Source: Bin87 sp034423575
Lineage (GTDB): Bacteria; Chloroflexota; Dehalococcoidia; Lucifugimonadales; UBA3495
DNA length: 64,000 nucleotides
Direction: 5' to 3'
Assembly: GCA_034423575.1 (NCBI GenBank)
Contig: DAOUIF010000081.1
Coordinates: 45,632-109,631 of the forward strand
Positions 25,334-33,546 of this stretch are shown one piece after another (positions within the stretch are counted from its first letter, which is position 1; every line of letters starts with the position of its first letter). Made by a program: the position numbers and the translations under genes. The notes under the pieces were generated by a model. The model saw nothing but the letters and a program-made list of their open reading frames with translations, did no database searches and had not been told where the DNA came from.

Positions 25334-25638
25334 TATTCACCCAGAAAACGGTAAGTCGTCCGTCACACGTCGATACGGGACTGACCATGGGCCAGCCCCG
25401 CGTCAAAAATTGTACGCTTGTTGGCCGCACATGTCCAAGCGAGCTTGGTTGTCGCCGATCGGGCTCATTGGCCCAACAATCGGCACGCAATTATTGAACT
25501 CGTACCGTCGAAATAAATCGAAGCCGATCAGATCCGCAAACGGCCGGGCTCCCTTAATCTCAGGCTTTCCGAATGGGAGAGAATACGCCTGGTGATATAA
25601 TTCACTAAGTTCGCCTCCAACAACTCGGACCCTATTTC
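25334..25638. other. Intergenic region between divergent mfd and proB
   Basis: This 305 bp stretch holds no gene. It contains an imperfect hairpin at 25454-25484, with arms GCCGAT/ATCGGC enclosing GGGC/GCCC. It also holds the probable proB promoter at 25593-25601 and presumably the minus-strand promoter of mfd in its left part. No riboswitch or tRNA-like structure was recognised. Confidence 0.6.
25593..25601 (+). promoter_or_regulatory. Extended -10 promoter of proB
   Basis: TGATATAAT is a perfect extended -10 (TGnTATAAT). It lies 38 bp upstream of the proB start. No consensus -35 is seen at the usual distance, as expected for this promoter class. Confidence 0.55.
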
Positions 25639-26829
25639 ATGTCAACTGTGCGGCGCCAGACCGATCGTTCCAAGTTGCCACTCAACTACGGAGAGACGGC
25701 ACGGCCAGCCTCCTATCACCGGATCGTGGTCAAGGCGGGCACCAGTGTGCTCACCGGAGATGCGGGTGACGCTTTGGACACGAGCGTCATGCGTGACCTC
25801 GTGTCGCAGATCGCGGAGATCCAGCGGACGGACGGAGCGCAGATGCTCCTGGTTACTTCCGGCGCCATAGCCGCGGGTCGGCAATCCGCTGCCAAAACGG
25901 CGGCCATTCCGGATATCCCTACTCGGCAGGTATTTGCGGCGTTGGGGCAAAGCCGTCTGATGCACATCTACGCCGACCTGTTCGCCAGCCACGATATCGG
26001 CATCGCCCAGGTGCTACTCACCCTTCATGACCTTTCGCAGCGACAGTCCTACCTCAACGTGCGTAACACGCTGCTGTCGCTACTCGATCTCGGGGTCGTG
26101 CCCATCATCAATGAAAACGACGTAGTTGCCGCGGACGAAATCGGCGAGATTTTCGGGGACAACGACCGTCTGTCGTCGCTGATCGCCGCACTTATCGACG
26201 CCGATTTACTGATCATCCTGTCCGATGTGGACGGTCTTTATACCGCCGATCCGGGTTCGGATCCCACGGCAACCCGGATTGAAACGGTTGATAGCGTTGA
26301 CGACAGCGTATTTGCGATGGCCGGAGAGCACCGCAACGCCTGGGCGCGCGGCGGGATGCCCACCAAACTGCACGCTGCCCATCTGGTGACCACCTCGGGC
26401 ATAGCCATGGCCATCTGCCGGGGGCGCAACCCGGAAGCCCTGTTGCGCGTCGCGCGAGGCGAGACGGTGGGCACCTTCTTCAGACCGGCGCAGAGCAAAC
26501 TCGAAGCTCGCAAGCGCTGGATGCTCTCGCGCGTTGGAGACTCTGGATGGGGCCAGGTCGTGGTGGATGACGGCGCCGTATCCGCCCTGCGTCGAGGGGC
26601 GGTGAGCCTCCTTCCGGCCGGAGTTCGCAAGGTAGTGGGCGACTTCAGCCGGGGCGATATCATATATGTATCCGATGTCGAGGATCATCACGTGGCCTGC
26701 GGCATTTCCAACTACTCGGCCGCCGATGTCGGGCGCATTCAGGGGATGCGTTCGGACCGGATCGTGGACACGCTCGGATACCACTACGGCCAGGAAGTCA
26801 TCCATCGTAATAACCTGGTCCTGCTCTGA
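25639..26829 (+). CDS. proB: Glutamate 5-kinase ProB
   Basis: ProB phosphorylates glutamate at the gamma carboxyl in the first step of proline synthesis and is normally feedback-inhibited by proline. It has 396 residues: an amino-acid kinase domain (VVKAGTSVLTGDAG, LLVTSGAIAAGR, VPIINENDVVAADE, GGMPTKLHAA) at about 28-280, then a C-terminal PUA domain (RKRWMLSR to SAADVGRIQG). A 27-residue, Arg-rich N-terminal extension precedes the kinase domain and is not conserved in most ProB proteins. The start could lie a little further in. It is 35 bp upstream of proA, forming the usual proBA operon. Confidence 0.96.
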   Translation: MSTVRRQTDRSKLPLNYGETARPASYHRIVVKAGTSVLTGDAGDALDTSVMRDLVSQIAEIQRTDGAQMLLVTSGAIAAGRQSAAKTAAIPDIPTRQVFAALGQSRLMHIYADLFASHDIGIAQVLLTLHDLSQRQSYLNVRNTLLSLLDLGVVPIINENDVVAADEIGEIFGDNDRLSSLIAALIDADLLIILSDVDGLYTADPGSDPTATRIETVDSVDDSVFAMAGEHRNAWARGGMPTKLHAAHLVTTSGIAMAICRGRNPEALLRVARGETVGTFFRPAQSKLEARKRWMLSRVGDSGWGQVVVDDGAVSALRRGAVSLLPAGVRKVVGDFSRGDIIYVSDVEDHHVACGISNYSAADVGRIQGMRSDRIVDTLGYHYGQEVIHRNNLVLL

Positions 26830-26864
26830 TCGCAATCGAGAACTCGAGCCTGGAGTGTCGACTA

Positions 26865-28136
26865 ATGAACGCCGCCGACCGTCTCCGCACACAGGGCGAA
26901 TCTGCCCAGGCCGCCTCCGCGGTGCTGGCTCGCACGCCCACCCAAACCCGTAACCACGCCTTGGAGAACATCGCGCGGGCGCTTGAGACCGAACAGGGCC
27001 CGGTGCTGGCTGCCAACGAGGCCGACTACCGCGACGCGGAAGCCGACGGCATCGACGCTGCGTTCCTTGATCGCCTGCTGCTCACTCCGGAACGCCTGAA
27101 CGACATGGCGACCGATGTCCGCAGGGTCGCCGGCCTAGACGACCCGGTCGGCGAGCTGATCGAGGCATTCACCCTGGAAAACGGCTTGGACGTCCAGAAG
27201 CGCCGCATCCCGTTGGGCGTGATCGCCAGTATCTACGAGAGCCGTCCCAACGTGACTACCGACATCGTTGCGCTTGCCCTCAAGTCGGGTAACGCCTGCC
27301 TGTTGCGCGGCGGGAAGGAGACCCTGCGATCCAACACCGCCCTGGTCTCGCTGGTTCACCGGGCTATTGGCGAAGCCGGCGTGTCCGCCGATGCCGTCCA
27401 ATTCGTGGATAACATCGACCGGTCTCTGGTTGACGTCATGCTGCAGATGAAGGACCAGATTAACCTGCTGGTGCCGCGTGGCGGTTCTGGCCTGATCAAC
27501 TTCGTAGCCGAAAACGCGACTATGCCCGTGCTGACCGGCGGCGTCGGCGTCTGCCACACTTACGTTGACCGCGACGCGGATGCCGAGATGGCGGCCAGAA
27601 TCATCTATAACGCCAAGGTCCAGCGGCCCACGGTATGCAACGCTCTGGACACCGTCCTCGTGCACTCCGAGGTTGCCGGCCGCTGCCTGCCCGAAATCGC
27701 TGGCCAACTGCACGATGCCGGCGTAGAAATGCGTTGCGACCATCGGGCCCTGACCATGCTTGGCCCCGACACCGGGCTGAACACCGTACCTGCCCAAGAG
27801 GACGACTGGGGGCGTGAATTCCTCGCGCTCATTGCCGCTGTGAAGGTGGTGGACAGCTTGGATGACGCCCTGGAACATATCCAGACCTACGGTTCCGGCC
27901 ACTCTGAAGCTATTGTAACCCGGGACGGCGAAGCGGCCGAACGTTTCCTCAATGAAGTAGATGCGGCCGCCGTTTACCACAATACGAGCACGCGTTTCAC
28001 CGACGGCGCCCAGTTCGGTTTCGGCTCCGAGGTTGGAATCAGCACGGATAAGTTCCATGCCCGCGGCCCCCTGGGTCTCCGCGAGCTGACCTCGTACAAG
28101 TGGATCGTCCGTGGTAGCGGTCAGATACGCGCGTGA
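26865..28136 (+). CDS. proA: Glutamate-5-semialdehyde dehydrogenase ProA
   Basis: ProA reduces glutamyl-5-phosphate to glutamate-5-semialdehyde with NADPH, the second step of proline synthesis. It has 423 residues with the aldehyde dehydrogenase fold. Signatures include PLGVIASIYESRPNVTTDI, INLLVPRGGSGLINFVAENA and the catalytic cysteine in KVQRPTVCNALDTVLVH. The C-terminal FGSEVGISTDKFHARGPLGL is typical. Its stop overlaps the next gene's GTG start (GTGA), so translation is coupled. Complete and normal for the family. Confidence 0.97.
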   Translation: MNAADRLRTQGESAQAASAVLARTPTQTRNHALENIARALETEQGPVLAANEADYRDAEADGIDAAFLDRLLLTPERLNDMATDVRRVAGLDDPVGELIEAFTLENGLDVQKRRIPLGVIASIYESRPNVTTDIVALALKSGNACLLRGGKETLRSNTALVSLVHRAIGEAGVSADAVQFVDNIDRSLVDVMLQMKDQINLLVPRGGSGLINFVAENATMPVLTGGVGVCHTYVDRDADAEMAARIIYNAKVQRPTVCNALDTVLVHSEVAGRCLPEIAGQLHDAGVEMRCDHRALTMLGPDTGLNTVPAQEDDWGREFLALIAAVKVVDSLDDALEHIQTYGSGHSEAIVTRDGEAAERFLNEVDAAAVYHNTSTRFTDGAQFGFGSEVGISTDKFHARGPLGLRELTSYKWIVRGSGQIRA

Positions 28137-28498
28137 GATTCGACGGCATGCCTTTCGATTACGAACGCGAGGTTCGCACCCCTCAATCCGAGGCGTATCT
28201 TATCCTCAATGGTGATCAACCCATAGGTCGCATTGACACCCACTTCATCCCCGGAGCGGCCCATGTCGCCGTGGCCGTCACGCCCGAAGTGACCCCGGAA
28301 CAGATCGAGGAGATCCTCTCCGACATTGACGCGGACATGCTGAACACCGTGGGCACCGAGCGCGATACCCACCATTTCCACGTGTTCCAGGGCAACGAGA
28401 TCCGGGTGTTCAGCAACGCCGGCTACGACGATTATTCCGGTGGCAACGGCAACGGACGGGGCCACGGGCCTTTATCGCCTCCCGGTTCCGGAACCTGA
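28133..28498 (+). CDS. Hypothetical protein coupled to proA
   Basis: The 121-residue protein starts at a GTG that overlaps the proA stop by 4 bp (GTGA), a strong sign of translational coupling. An in-frame ATG 15 bp later is the alternative start. Residues 1-95 look like a compact alpha/beta domain (YLILNGDQPIGRIDTHFIP, EVTPEQIEEILSDIDADMLN, HHFHVFQGNEIRVFSN). The last 25 residues are Gly/Asn/Pro-rich and probably disordered. I do not recognise the family. Its position at the end of the proBA operon could mean a role linked to proline synthesis, but that is speculation. Confidence 0.7.
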   Translation: MRFDGMPFDYEREVRTPQSEAYLILNGDQPIGRIDTHFIPGAAHVAVAVTPEVTPEQIEEILSDIDADMLNTVGTERDTHHFHVFQGNEIRVFSNAGYDDYSGGNGNGRGHGPLSPPGSGT

Positions 28499-28533
28499 CC
28501 CGCTCTGCGCCGGCGTGATGGGCCGTAGCGACC

Positions 28534-28564
28534 CAAAAACGGCCCGCTGTAGTTAGGGGGCCGT
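28534..28564 (-). terminator. Rho-independent terminator for the transketolase genes
   Basis: On the minus strand ACGGCCC pairs with GGGCCGT across a 12-base loop, followed by TTTTTGG. A second copy of GGGCCGT at 28520-28526 could instead pair with the central ACGGCCC on the plus strand. Confidence 0.65.
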
Positions 28565-28606
28565 TGGAAGTTTGCAGTAACGATCCGCTCGGCAGACTTG
28601 CGTAGG

Positions 28607-29554
28607 CTAGCCTTTTCGCTTGAGCACCCGGTGGACTGCGGCTTCCACGCCCGCCGGTGTCAGCCCGTTCTTTTCCATCAGTTCGTTGGCCGGACCCGAA
28701 CTGGTGTATCCGTGCAGCGCGACCATCTCCACCGGCGCCGGACAGTTTCGGGCCAGCACGCCTGCGACCACGCTGCCCAGTCCGCCGTGCACGTAGTGTT
28801 CCTCTGCGGTCACTACTGCCCCCGTCTCCTGCGCTGCTGATACGATTGCCGCTTCATCGGCGGGAGCCAGCGTGTGCAGGTTGAGGACCCGTGCGTCGAT
28901 CCCCCGGCCCGCCAGGGTGTCGGCGGCGTCCAGCGCCGGCGCCACCAGCGACCCCATGGCGATGATGGACACGTCGCCTCCAGACTTCATCACGTCCGCC
29001 TCGCCGATCTCAAACTGGTAGCCGTTTTCGTGCACGATTTGCGTCGCTGCCCGGGGAAGGCGGACGTAGACCGGCCCCTGGGTGCTAGCAATGGCCCGCA
29101 CGGCCTGCTCCGTTTCGGGTGCGTCGGCCGGCGTGATGACGGTGAACGACGGTAGTGCGCACATCAGCGACAGGTCTTCGATCCCGTGGGCCGACATGCC
29201 GTCTTCTCCGGTGAGTATCCCGGCGTGGGTGCAGACTAGCTTGACGTTCAGCGACGGCTGCGAGACTAACACCCTGAGCTGGTCATACGGCCGGCCCGTG
29301 CCGAAGACGCTGAACGTACTGACGAAAGGCACCTTGCCGGCGGCGGCCAAGCCGGCCGCAACCCCCACGATGTTCTGCTCGGCCGGGCCGAAATCGAAAA
29401 ACCGGTCGGGGTACTGATCCCGCCAGAGATGCACGAACGTCGACACGTTCAGGTCGCCGCCCAGGACAACAATGTCAGGGTGGTCGTCCGCCATGCTCAG
29501 CAGGGTCCGGCCGTAGGTTTCCCGCGTGGCTGCGGATGCCCGTTGTGTCGCCAT
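28607..29554 (-). CDS. Transketolase, C-terminal (pyrimidine-binding) subunit
   Basis: This is the second half of a split, thiamine-diphosphate-dependent transketolase, which moves two-carbon units between sugar phosphates. It has 315 residues. The pyrimidine-binding domain shows FFDFGPAEQNIVGVAAGLAA (with the conserved catalytic Glu) and VPFVSTFSVFGTGRPYDQLR. The C-terminal domain carries VVTAEEHYVHGGLGSVVAGV. The start at 29554 gives a 1 bp overlap (TGATG) with the upstream N-terminal subunit. An open frame extends upstream inside that gene and is rejected. Split transketolases are common in Chloroflexota, Thermotogota and archaea. Related dihydroxyacetone or DXS-like activities are less likely. 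Confidence 0.93.
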   Translation of the reverse strand: MATQRASAATRETYGRTLLSMADDHPDIVVLGGDLNVSTFVHLWRDQYPDRFFDFGPAEQNIVGVAAGLAAAGKVPFVSTFSVFGTGRPYDQLRVLVSQPSLNVKLVCTHAGILTGEDGMSAHGIEDLSLMCALPSFTVITPADAPETEQAVRAIASTQGPVYVRLPRAATQIVHENGYQFEIGEADVMKSGGDVSIIAMGSLVAPALDAADTLAGRGIDARVLNLHTLAPADEAAIVSAAQETGAVVTAEEHYVHGGLGSVVAGVLARNCPAPVEMVALHGYTSSGPANELMEKNGLTPAGVEAAVHRVLKRKG

Positions 29555-30378
29555 CAGGCCAGCTCCTTGAGCGCTGCTTCGTACTCTTCGGCGTTGGGCG
29601 CTCGCCCGTGGAAGGCCGGGTTGTTCTCCATGAAGCTCACGCCCTTGCCCTTGACGGTGTTGGCGATGATTGCCGTTGGCCCGCCTTCCGACGCGCTGTC
29701 CAACGCTCGTAGCACCTCGGCGTGTTCGTGTCCGTCGCACGTGATGACGTTCCAGCCGAAGTCGCGCCAACGGTCCGCCAGCGGTTCAAGGGTCATCACT
29801 TCGTCGGTGAACCGGTCGTTCTGGATCCGGTTGCGGTCCACGATGGCGGTCAGGTTGGTGGCTCGGTGGTGCGCCGCCGACATTGCGGCCTCCCACACCT
29901 CACCCTCTTGGCATTCCCCGTCGCCCAGGAGCGCGAAGACCCGGTAGTCCTTGCCGTCCAGACGAGCGGCCAACGCGTGACCCAACGCGAAGGATAACCC
30001 CATACCCAGGGAGCCGGAGTTCATCTCGACCCCTGGCGTCATCGGGTGGGCGTGGCCCTGCAGCAGGCCGTCGGTCTTCCGGTAGGAGGAGAGTTCCTCG
30101 CGCCCGAAGTACCCGGCCATCGCAAGCGTCGCGTAAAATCCCGGCGAGGCGTGTCCTTTGCTGAGGATAAACCGATCCCGCTCAGGCCAACTCGGGTCGA
30201 CCGCGTCGTAGCGCATCACCCCGAAATAAAGGGCAACCAGGATGTCGATCTCAGACAGCGAACCGCCGGGATGTCCGCTCCCAGCGCCGTAGATCATCTC
30301 CAGGCTGTCGCGTCTCAGTTGCAGGGACGTTGCCCGCATCTCCTCAACGGTCTGTAACGGTTGGTTGACTACTGCCAA
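29554..30378 (-). CDS. Transketolase, N-terminal (diphosphate-binding) subunit
   Basis: This is the diphosphate-binding half of a split transketolase, with 274 residues. Motifs are GSGHPGGSLSEIDILVALYF, ILSKGHASPGFYATLAMAGY and GLLGDGECQEGEVWEAAMSA, the GDG...N thiamine-diphosphate/Mg2+ motif (NRIQNDRF supplies the Asn). The start is a TTG with AGGTGA upstream; no in-frame ATG precedes the conserved region. It is coupled to the C-terminal subunit by a TGATG overlap, so the two are made together and form an alpha2-beta2-type enzyme of the pentose phosphate pathway. Confidence 0.93.
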   Translation of the reverse strand: MAVVNQPLQTVEEMRATSLQLRRDSLEMIYGAGSGHPGGSLSEIDILVALYFGVMRYDAVDPSWPERDRFILSKGHASPGFYATLAMAGYFGREELSSYRKTDGLLQGHAHPMTPGVEMNSGSLGMGLSFALGHALAARLDGKDYRVFALLGDGECQEGEVWEAAMSAAHHRATNLTAIVDRNRIQNDRFTDEVMTLEPLADRWRDFGWNVITCDGHEHAEVLRALDSASEGGPTAIIANTVKGKGVSFMENNPAFHGRAPNAEEYEAALKELA

Positions 30379-30634
30379 AACGTCACCTGCGATATAGCCA
30401 CGGGTAATAATGCAAGCCGGAGAGATTATATTCCGGGCCTGTAACCCTGTCCATACGGGAGACCCGGCACCGGCGCAACCTCACCCGCATACAGCCGACA
30501 ACCGGGGCCATCAACTTGCTATCTATTTCCCATTGGCTAACCGTACGCGATGTGGGCGGGGCGCCTGCGCCGGCACGACAGTGGGCTATACTGGTCTCGC
30601 GAAACACACGCCGCTTCCCGCCCGGCCGCCTGAG

Positions 30635-32020
30635 ATGATCATCGATAGCCATTGCCACGTAGTTCCTCCCGATTTCGGCTCTCGCCATGATGAGTTGTCC
30701 TCCAGGGATGCCACGTATGCCGCGTTGTTCCCCGAACCCGGCAGCCGTTTCGCGGGCACGGAGCAATTACTGCGCGACATGGACGCAGGGGGCGTCGACC
30801 ACGCGATTGCCATGGGCTTCGGCTGGAAGGATCCGGATGTAGCCGCCGAGGCTAACGACTACCTGGTTGAGGCGGCGGTGGCGCATCCTGACCGGATCAC
30901 CGCTTTCACATCTGTGAACCCGGCGTGGGGCGCGCAAGCCGTGCGCGAGGCGTCCCGGTGCCTGGATGCTGGCGCATCCGGCATCGGTGAAATTCATGCC
31001 GACACCCAGCGGTTCGACATTGCCGACGCTCACCTCATGGAACCGTTGATGGCGTTCTTGCGGTCCCGCAACGCACCGATAGTGATCCATGCATCGGAAC
31101 CTGTTGGGCATCAGTACCCCGGCAAGGGTTACACCACTCCCGGTCTGCTGTTTCGGTTCGCAGCAAACTTCCCGGACAACCGCATGGTGTTCGCTCACTT
31201 GGGCGGAGGGCTCCCCTTCTATGCGGCCATGCCGGAGGTTGCGGACGCCCTGAGCAATGTCTGGTACGACACTGCCGCGCTCCCCTATCTCTACCGCCCT
31301 TCGGCCGTTGCCGCGGTTGCCATGACCGCCGGAGTTGACCGTGTTCTATTTGGGACCGATTACCCGCTGCTGACCCATCGTCGCGTGATCGATTACATTC
31401 GGTCGGCCGAACTTTCCGGGTACGACACAGATGCCATAATGGGTGCGAACGCCTCGTTTTTGATGAACGCCGGCCCACAACCCACGGAAACACTACCCGA
31501 CTACCTGAGGTCCGGGCTGGACATCGTCCTCATCGGCCTGAATCCATCGACTCGCTCGGTGGAGGCCGGCCACTATTTCGCCAATCCGCGGAACCGCTTT
31601 TGGGCGGCCCTGTCCGCCGCCGATGTGGTTGGCCGACCCGTTGGCCCGGAGGACGACGTCTCGCTGCTGAAACACGGGATCGGCTTCACCGACGTGGTCA
31701 AACGTCCGACGAGCCAGGTATCAGGCCTGACCGCCGTCGACTACCGCCGGGATGCCCCCGTCCTGCGCGAAAAGCTGGTACGACATGCCCCCCGCATCGC
31801 TTGCTTCCATGGCCTCACCGCGTACCGCGCGTACCTCCGCCACGGCGAGGGGATCAAGCGGGCGGGAAACGTCGAACTCGGCCGGCAGGACCTGATGATC
31901 GGCTCCAGCCGGGTGTTCGTGCTGCCGAACCCGAGCCCGGCCAACGCGCGTTATTCGCTGGATGAATTGGCGTCGTGGTACCGGGAGCTCAATCGCTGGC
32001 GCATCGAGTTGACTTCGTGA
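30635..32020 (+). CDS. Fusion of an amidohydrolase-2 domain and a Mug/TDG-type DNA glycosylase
   Basis: The 461-residue protein has two domains in one frame. Residues 1-283 form an amidohydrolase-2 (TIM-barrel, ACMSD/2-pyrone-dicarboxylate lactonase-like) with metal ligands His6-x-His8 (DSHCHVV), VIHASEP, AHLGGG and FGTDYPLL. Residues 287-461 form a complete Mug-type mismatch-uracil/thymine glycosylase: IVLIGLNPSTRSVEAGHYFA with the catalytic Asn303, NPRNRFWAALSAADV, then VLPNPSPANARYSLDELASW followed by YREL, close to the ends of E. coli Mug. The start at 30635 is the first Met of the amidohydrolase; the frame runs on upstream without good signals. It is coupled to thpR by a GTGA overlap and followed by alkA. 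Confidence 0.9.
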   Translation: MIIDSHCHVVPPDFGSRHDELSSRDATYAALFPEPGSRFAGTEQLLRDMDAGGVDHAIAMGFGWKDPDVAAEANDYLVEAAVAHPDRITAFTSVNPAWGAQAVREASRCLDAGASGIGEIHADTQRFDIADAHLMEPLMAFLRSRNAPIVIHASEPVGHQYPGKGYTTPGLLFRFAANFPDNRMVFAHLGGGLPFYAAMPEVADALSNVWYDTAALPYLYRPSAVAAVAMTAGVDRVLFGTDYPLLTHRRVIDYIRSAELSGYDTDAIMGANASFLMNAGPQPTETLPDYLRSGLDIVLIGLNPSTRSVEAGHYFANPRNRFWAALSAADVVGRPVGPEDDVSLLKHGIGFTDVVKRPTSQVSGLTAVDYRRDAPVLREKLVRHAPRIACFHGLTAYRAYLRHGEGIKRAGNVELGRQDLMIGSSRVFVLPNPSPANARYSLDELASWYRELNRWRIELTS

Positions 32021-32604
32021 CCACCGCATCGGAGACGCTCCGCACTTTCATCGCGCTGCCGTTGCCGGACGAATGGATCGGGCAGCTGGCCGCAACTATC
32101 GAGGAATTGAGCCGAGCGTTGCCCTCCGGCATCCGCTGGGTGTCACCCGAGGGAATACACCTGACCCTGAAATTCCTCGGTGCCACGGACTCCCGGATAG
32201 TGCCGCGTATCCTGGATGCCATCGTCGAGAATTTCGGTGATAGCAGTCCCCCGCTGCTGACCATGTCGGCGCTGGGAACGTTTCCCGCCGGGAGAAACCC
32301 CCGAGTGATCTGGGCCGGGGTATCCGGCGGGACCGAGAGTCTTGAAGACCTGCACCGGCGCGCGGAGCAGGCAGTCCACCATCTCGGCTGGTCGAAGGAT
32401 GGCCGGCCTTTCCGGCCCCATCTTACTTTGGGACGAGTGCGTGATCGAGTGAACGCCCGCCAAAGGCAAGCCATATCTGATGCGGTGGGACGCGCCAGGC
32501 TCCCGGCGGTTCGCAGTTGGCGCCCCGACACCGTCCGGTTGTACCGGAGCGTGCTCACGCCTCGCGGCGCTCAGTATTCCAGTCTCGGCGAGGTGCAAAT
32601 CTGA
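32017..32604 (+). CDS. thpR: RNA 2',3'-cyclic phosphodiesterase ThpR (LigT family)
   Basis: This 2H-phosphoesterase opens 2',3'-cyclic phosphates in RNA. It has 195 residues. The two His-x-Thr-Leu motifs that form the active site are HLTLKFLG and HLTLGRVR, about 80 residues apart. The start is a GTG whose TGA overlap with the fusion gene (GTGA) sets translational coupling. An upstream in-frame start is rejected because it would lie inside the preceding gene. Its end overlaps alkA by one base (TGATG). Members ligate or open cyclic phosphate ends. The natural substrate in bacteria is uncertain. Confidence 0.94.
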   Translation: MTTASETLRTFIALPLPDEWIGQLAATIEELSRALPSGIRWVSPEGIHLTLKFLGATDSRIVPRILDAIVENFGDSSPPLLTMSALGTFPAGRNPRVIWAGVSGGTESLEDLHRRAEQAVHHLGWSKDGRPFRPHLTLGRVRDRVNARQRQAISDAVGRARLPAVRSWRPDTVRLYRSVLTPRGAQYSSLGEVQI

Positions 32605-33536
32605 TGGAAACGACCCTGGTTACCACCGTGAGCCCGGTGCCGCCCTACGATTTCGAACTGACCGCGGGTCAGCCCAACTACTCCCGCGAGCAGCAATTCA
32701 AAACCGAAGAGTACATAGACGGTTGCTACATACGTCTGCTGGATCTGGGCGATACGGTAGCGCTGGCGAGAGTGCGCTCAGTCGGCCCTGTGGACCAACC
32801 CGAGTTGTCGGTGGAATTGACCGGCGACGACATCACCGACTCTGACGTCGAACAAGCGGCTCGTCAAATCACGTGGCTGCTGGGCTGCGACCAGGATTTG
32901 CGCCCATTCTACGACGCTGTGACCGGGGATCCGGTGTTGGCCGATGTTGTCAACGATTTCTACGGGTACCACAATACCCGCTCCGCGTCAGTTTACGAGG
33001 CCCTGGTTCAGGCCGTGTTGGGGCAACAGATTGCAACCAACGTTTCGCGGATAATCCGCGGCCTGCTGGTCGAGAACTATGGCGTCCGCGCGACGATTCT
33101 CGACCGCGAATGGTACGCCTTTCCCCGAGCGGAATCCCTGGCAATGGCGGAAGTGGATGACCTTCGCCAACTGAAGTTGAGCTATCGCAAAGCGGAGTAC
33201 ATCCAGGGGATTGCTCGGGCCGCGCTGGAGTCGGGTGACAACCTTGACGGAATACACGCCCTTGAGGATGACGAGGTGGTGAAGCGCATGGTCGCCATGC
33301 GGGGGGTCGGGAACTGGACGGCGCAGTGGGTCCTGGTGCGGGCCCTGGCGCGTCCTGACGGTTTCCCAATCGGCGACCTGGCGTTGCGCCGCACCGTGAG
33401 CGGCTTGTACTTCGACGGCCAGGAGATTGACGATGCGCAACTGTTGGACTTTTCCGAGCGCTGGTCTCCCTGGCGATCCTACGCCACGTCCTACCTGTTC
33501 GCCGCGCTCCGTACTGGGCGGATCGCCGGCTCCTGA
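32604..33536 (+). CDS. DNA-3-methyladenine glycosylase II (AlkA family)
   Basis: This HhH-GPD base-excision enzyme flips out and removes alkylated purines. It has 310 residues. The N-terminal AlkA-N domain (YDFELTAGQPNYSREQQFKTEEYIDG) comes first. The helix-hairpin-helix is MRGVGNWTAQWVLVRALARP, and the catalytic aspartate is Asp258 in GFPIGDLALRRTV. YEALVQAVLGQQIATNVSRI is the helical bundle. The start overlaps the thpR stop in TGATG. The gene ends 10 bp from the convergent ffh. The pattern is close to AlkA and differs from MutY/Nth, since no iron-sulphur cysteines are present. Confidence 0.93.
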   Translation: METTLVTTVSPVPPYDFELTAGQPNYSREQQFKTEEYIDGCYIRLLDLGDTVALARVRSVGPVDQPELSVELTGDDITDSDVEQAARQITWLLGCDQDLRPFYDAVTGDPVLADVVNDFYGYHNTRSASVYEALVQAVLGQQIATNVSRIIRGLLVENYGVRATILDREWYAFPRAESLAMAEVDDLRQLKLSYRKAEYIQGIARAALESGDNLDGIHALEDDEVVKRMVAMRGVGNWTAQWVLVRALARPDGFPIGDLALRRTVSGLYFDGQEIDDAQLLDFSERWSPWRSYATSYLFAALRTGRIAGS

Positions 33537-33546
33537 GAGCCCGTGA

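Noticed and set aside
30410..30634. 75-codon N-terminal extension of the amidohydrolase-Mug protein
   Set aside because: It has no ribosome-binding site and a disordered composition. The amidohydrolase core begins at MIIDSHCHVV (30635).
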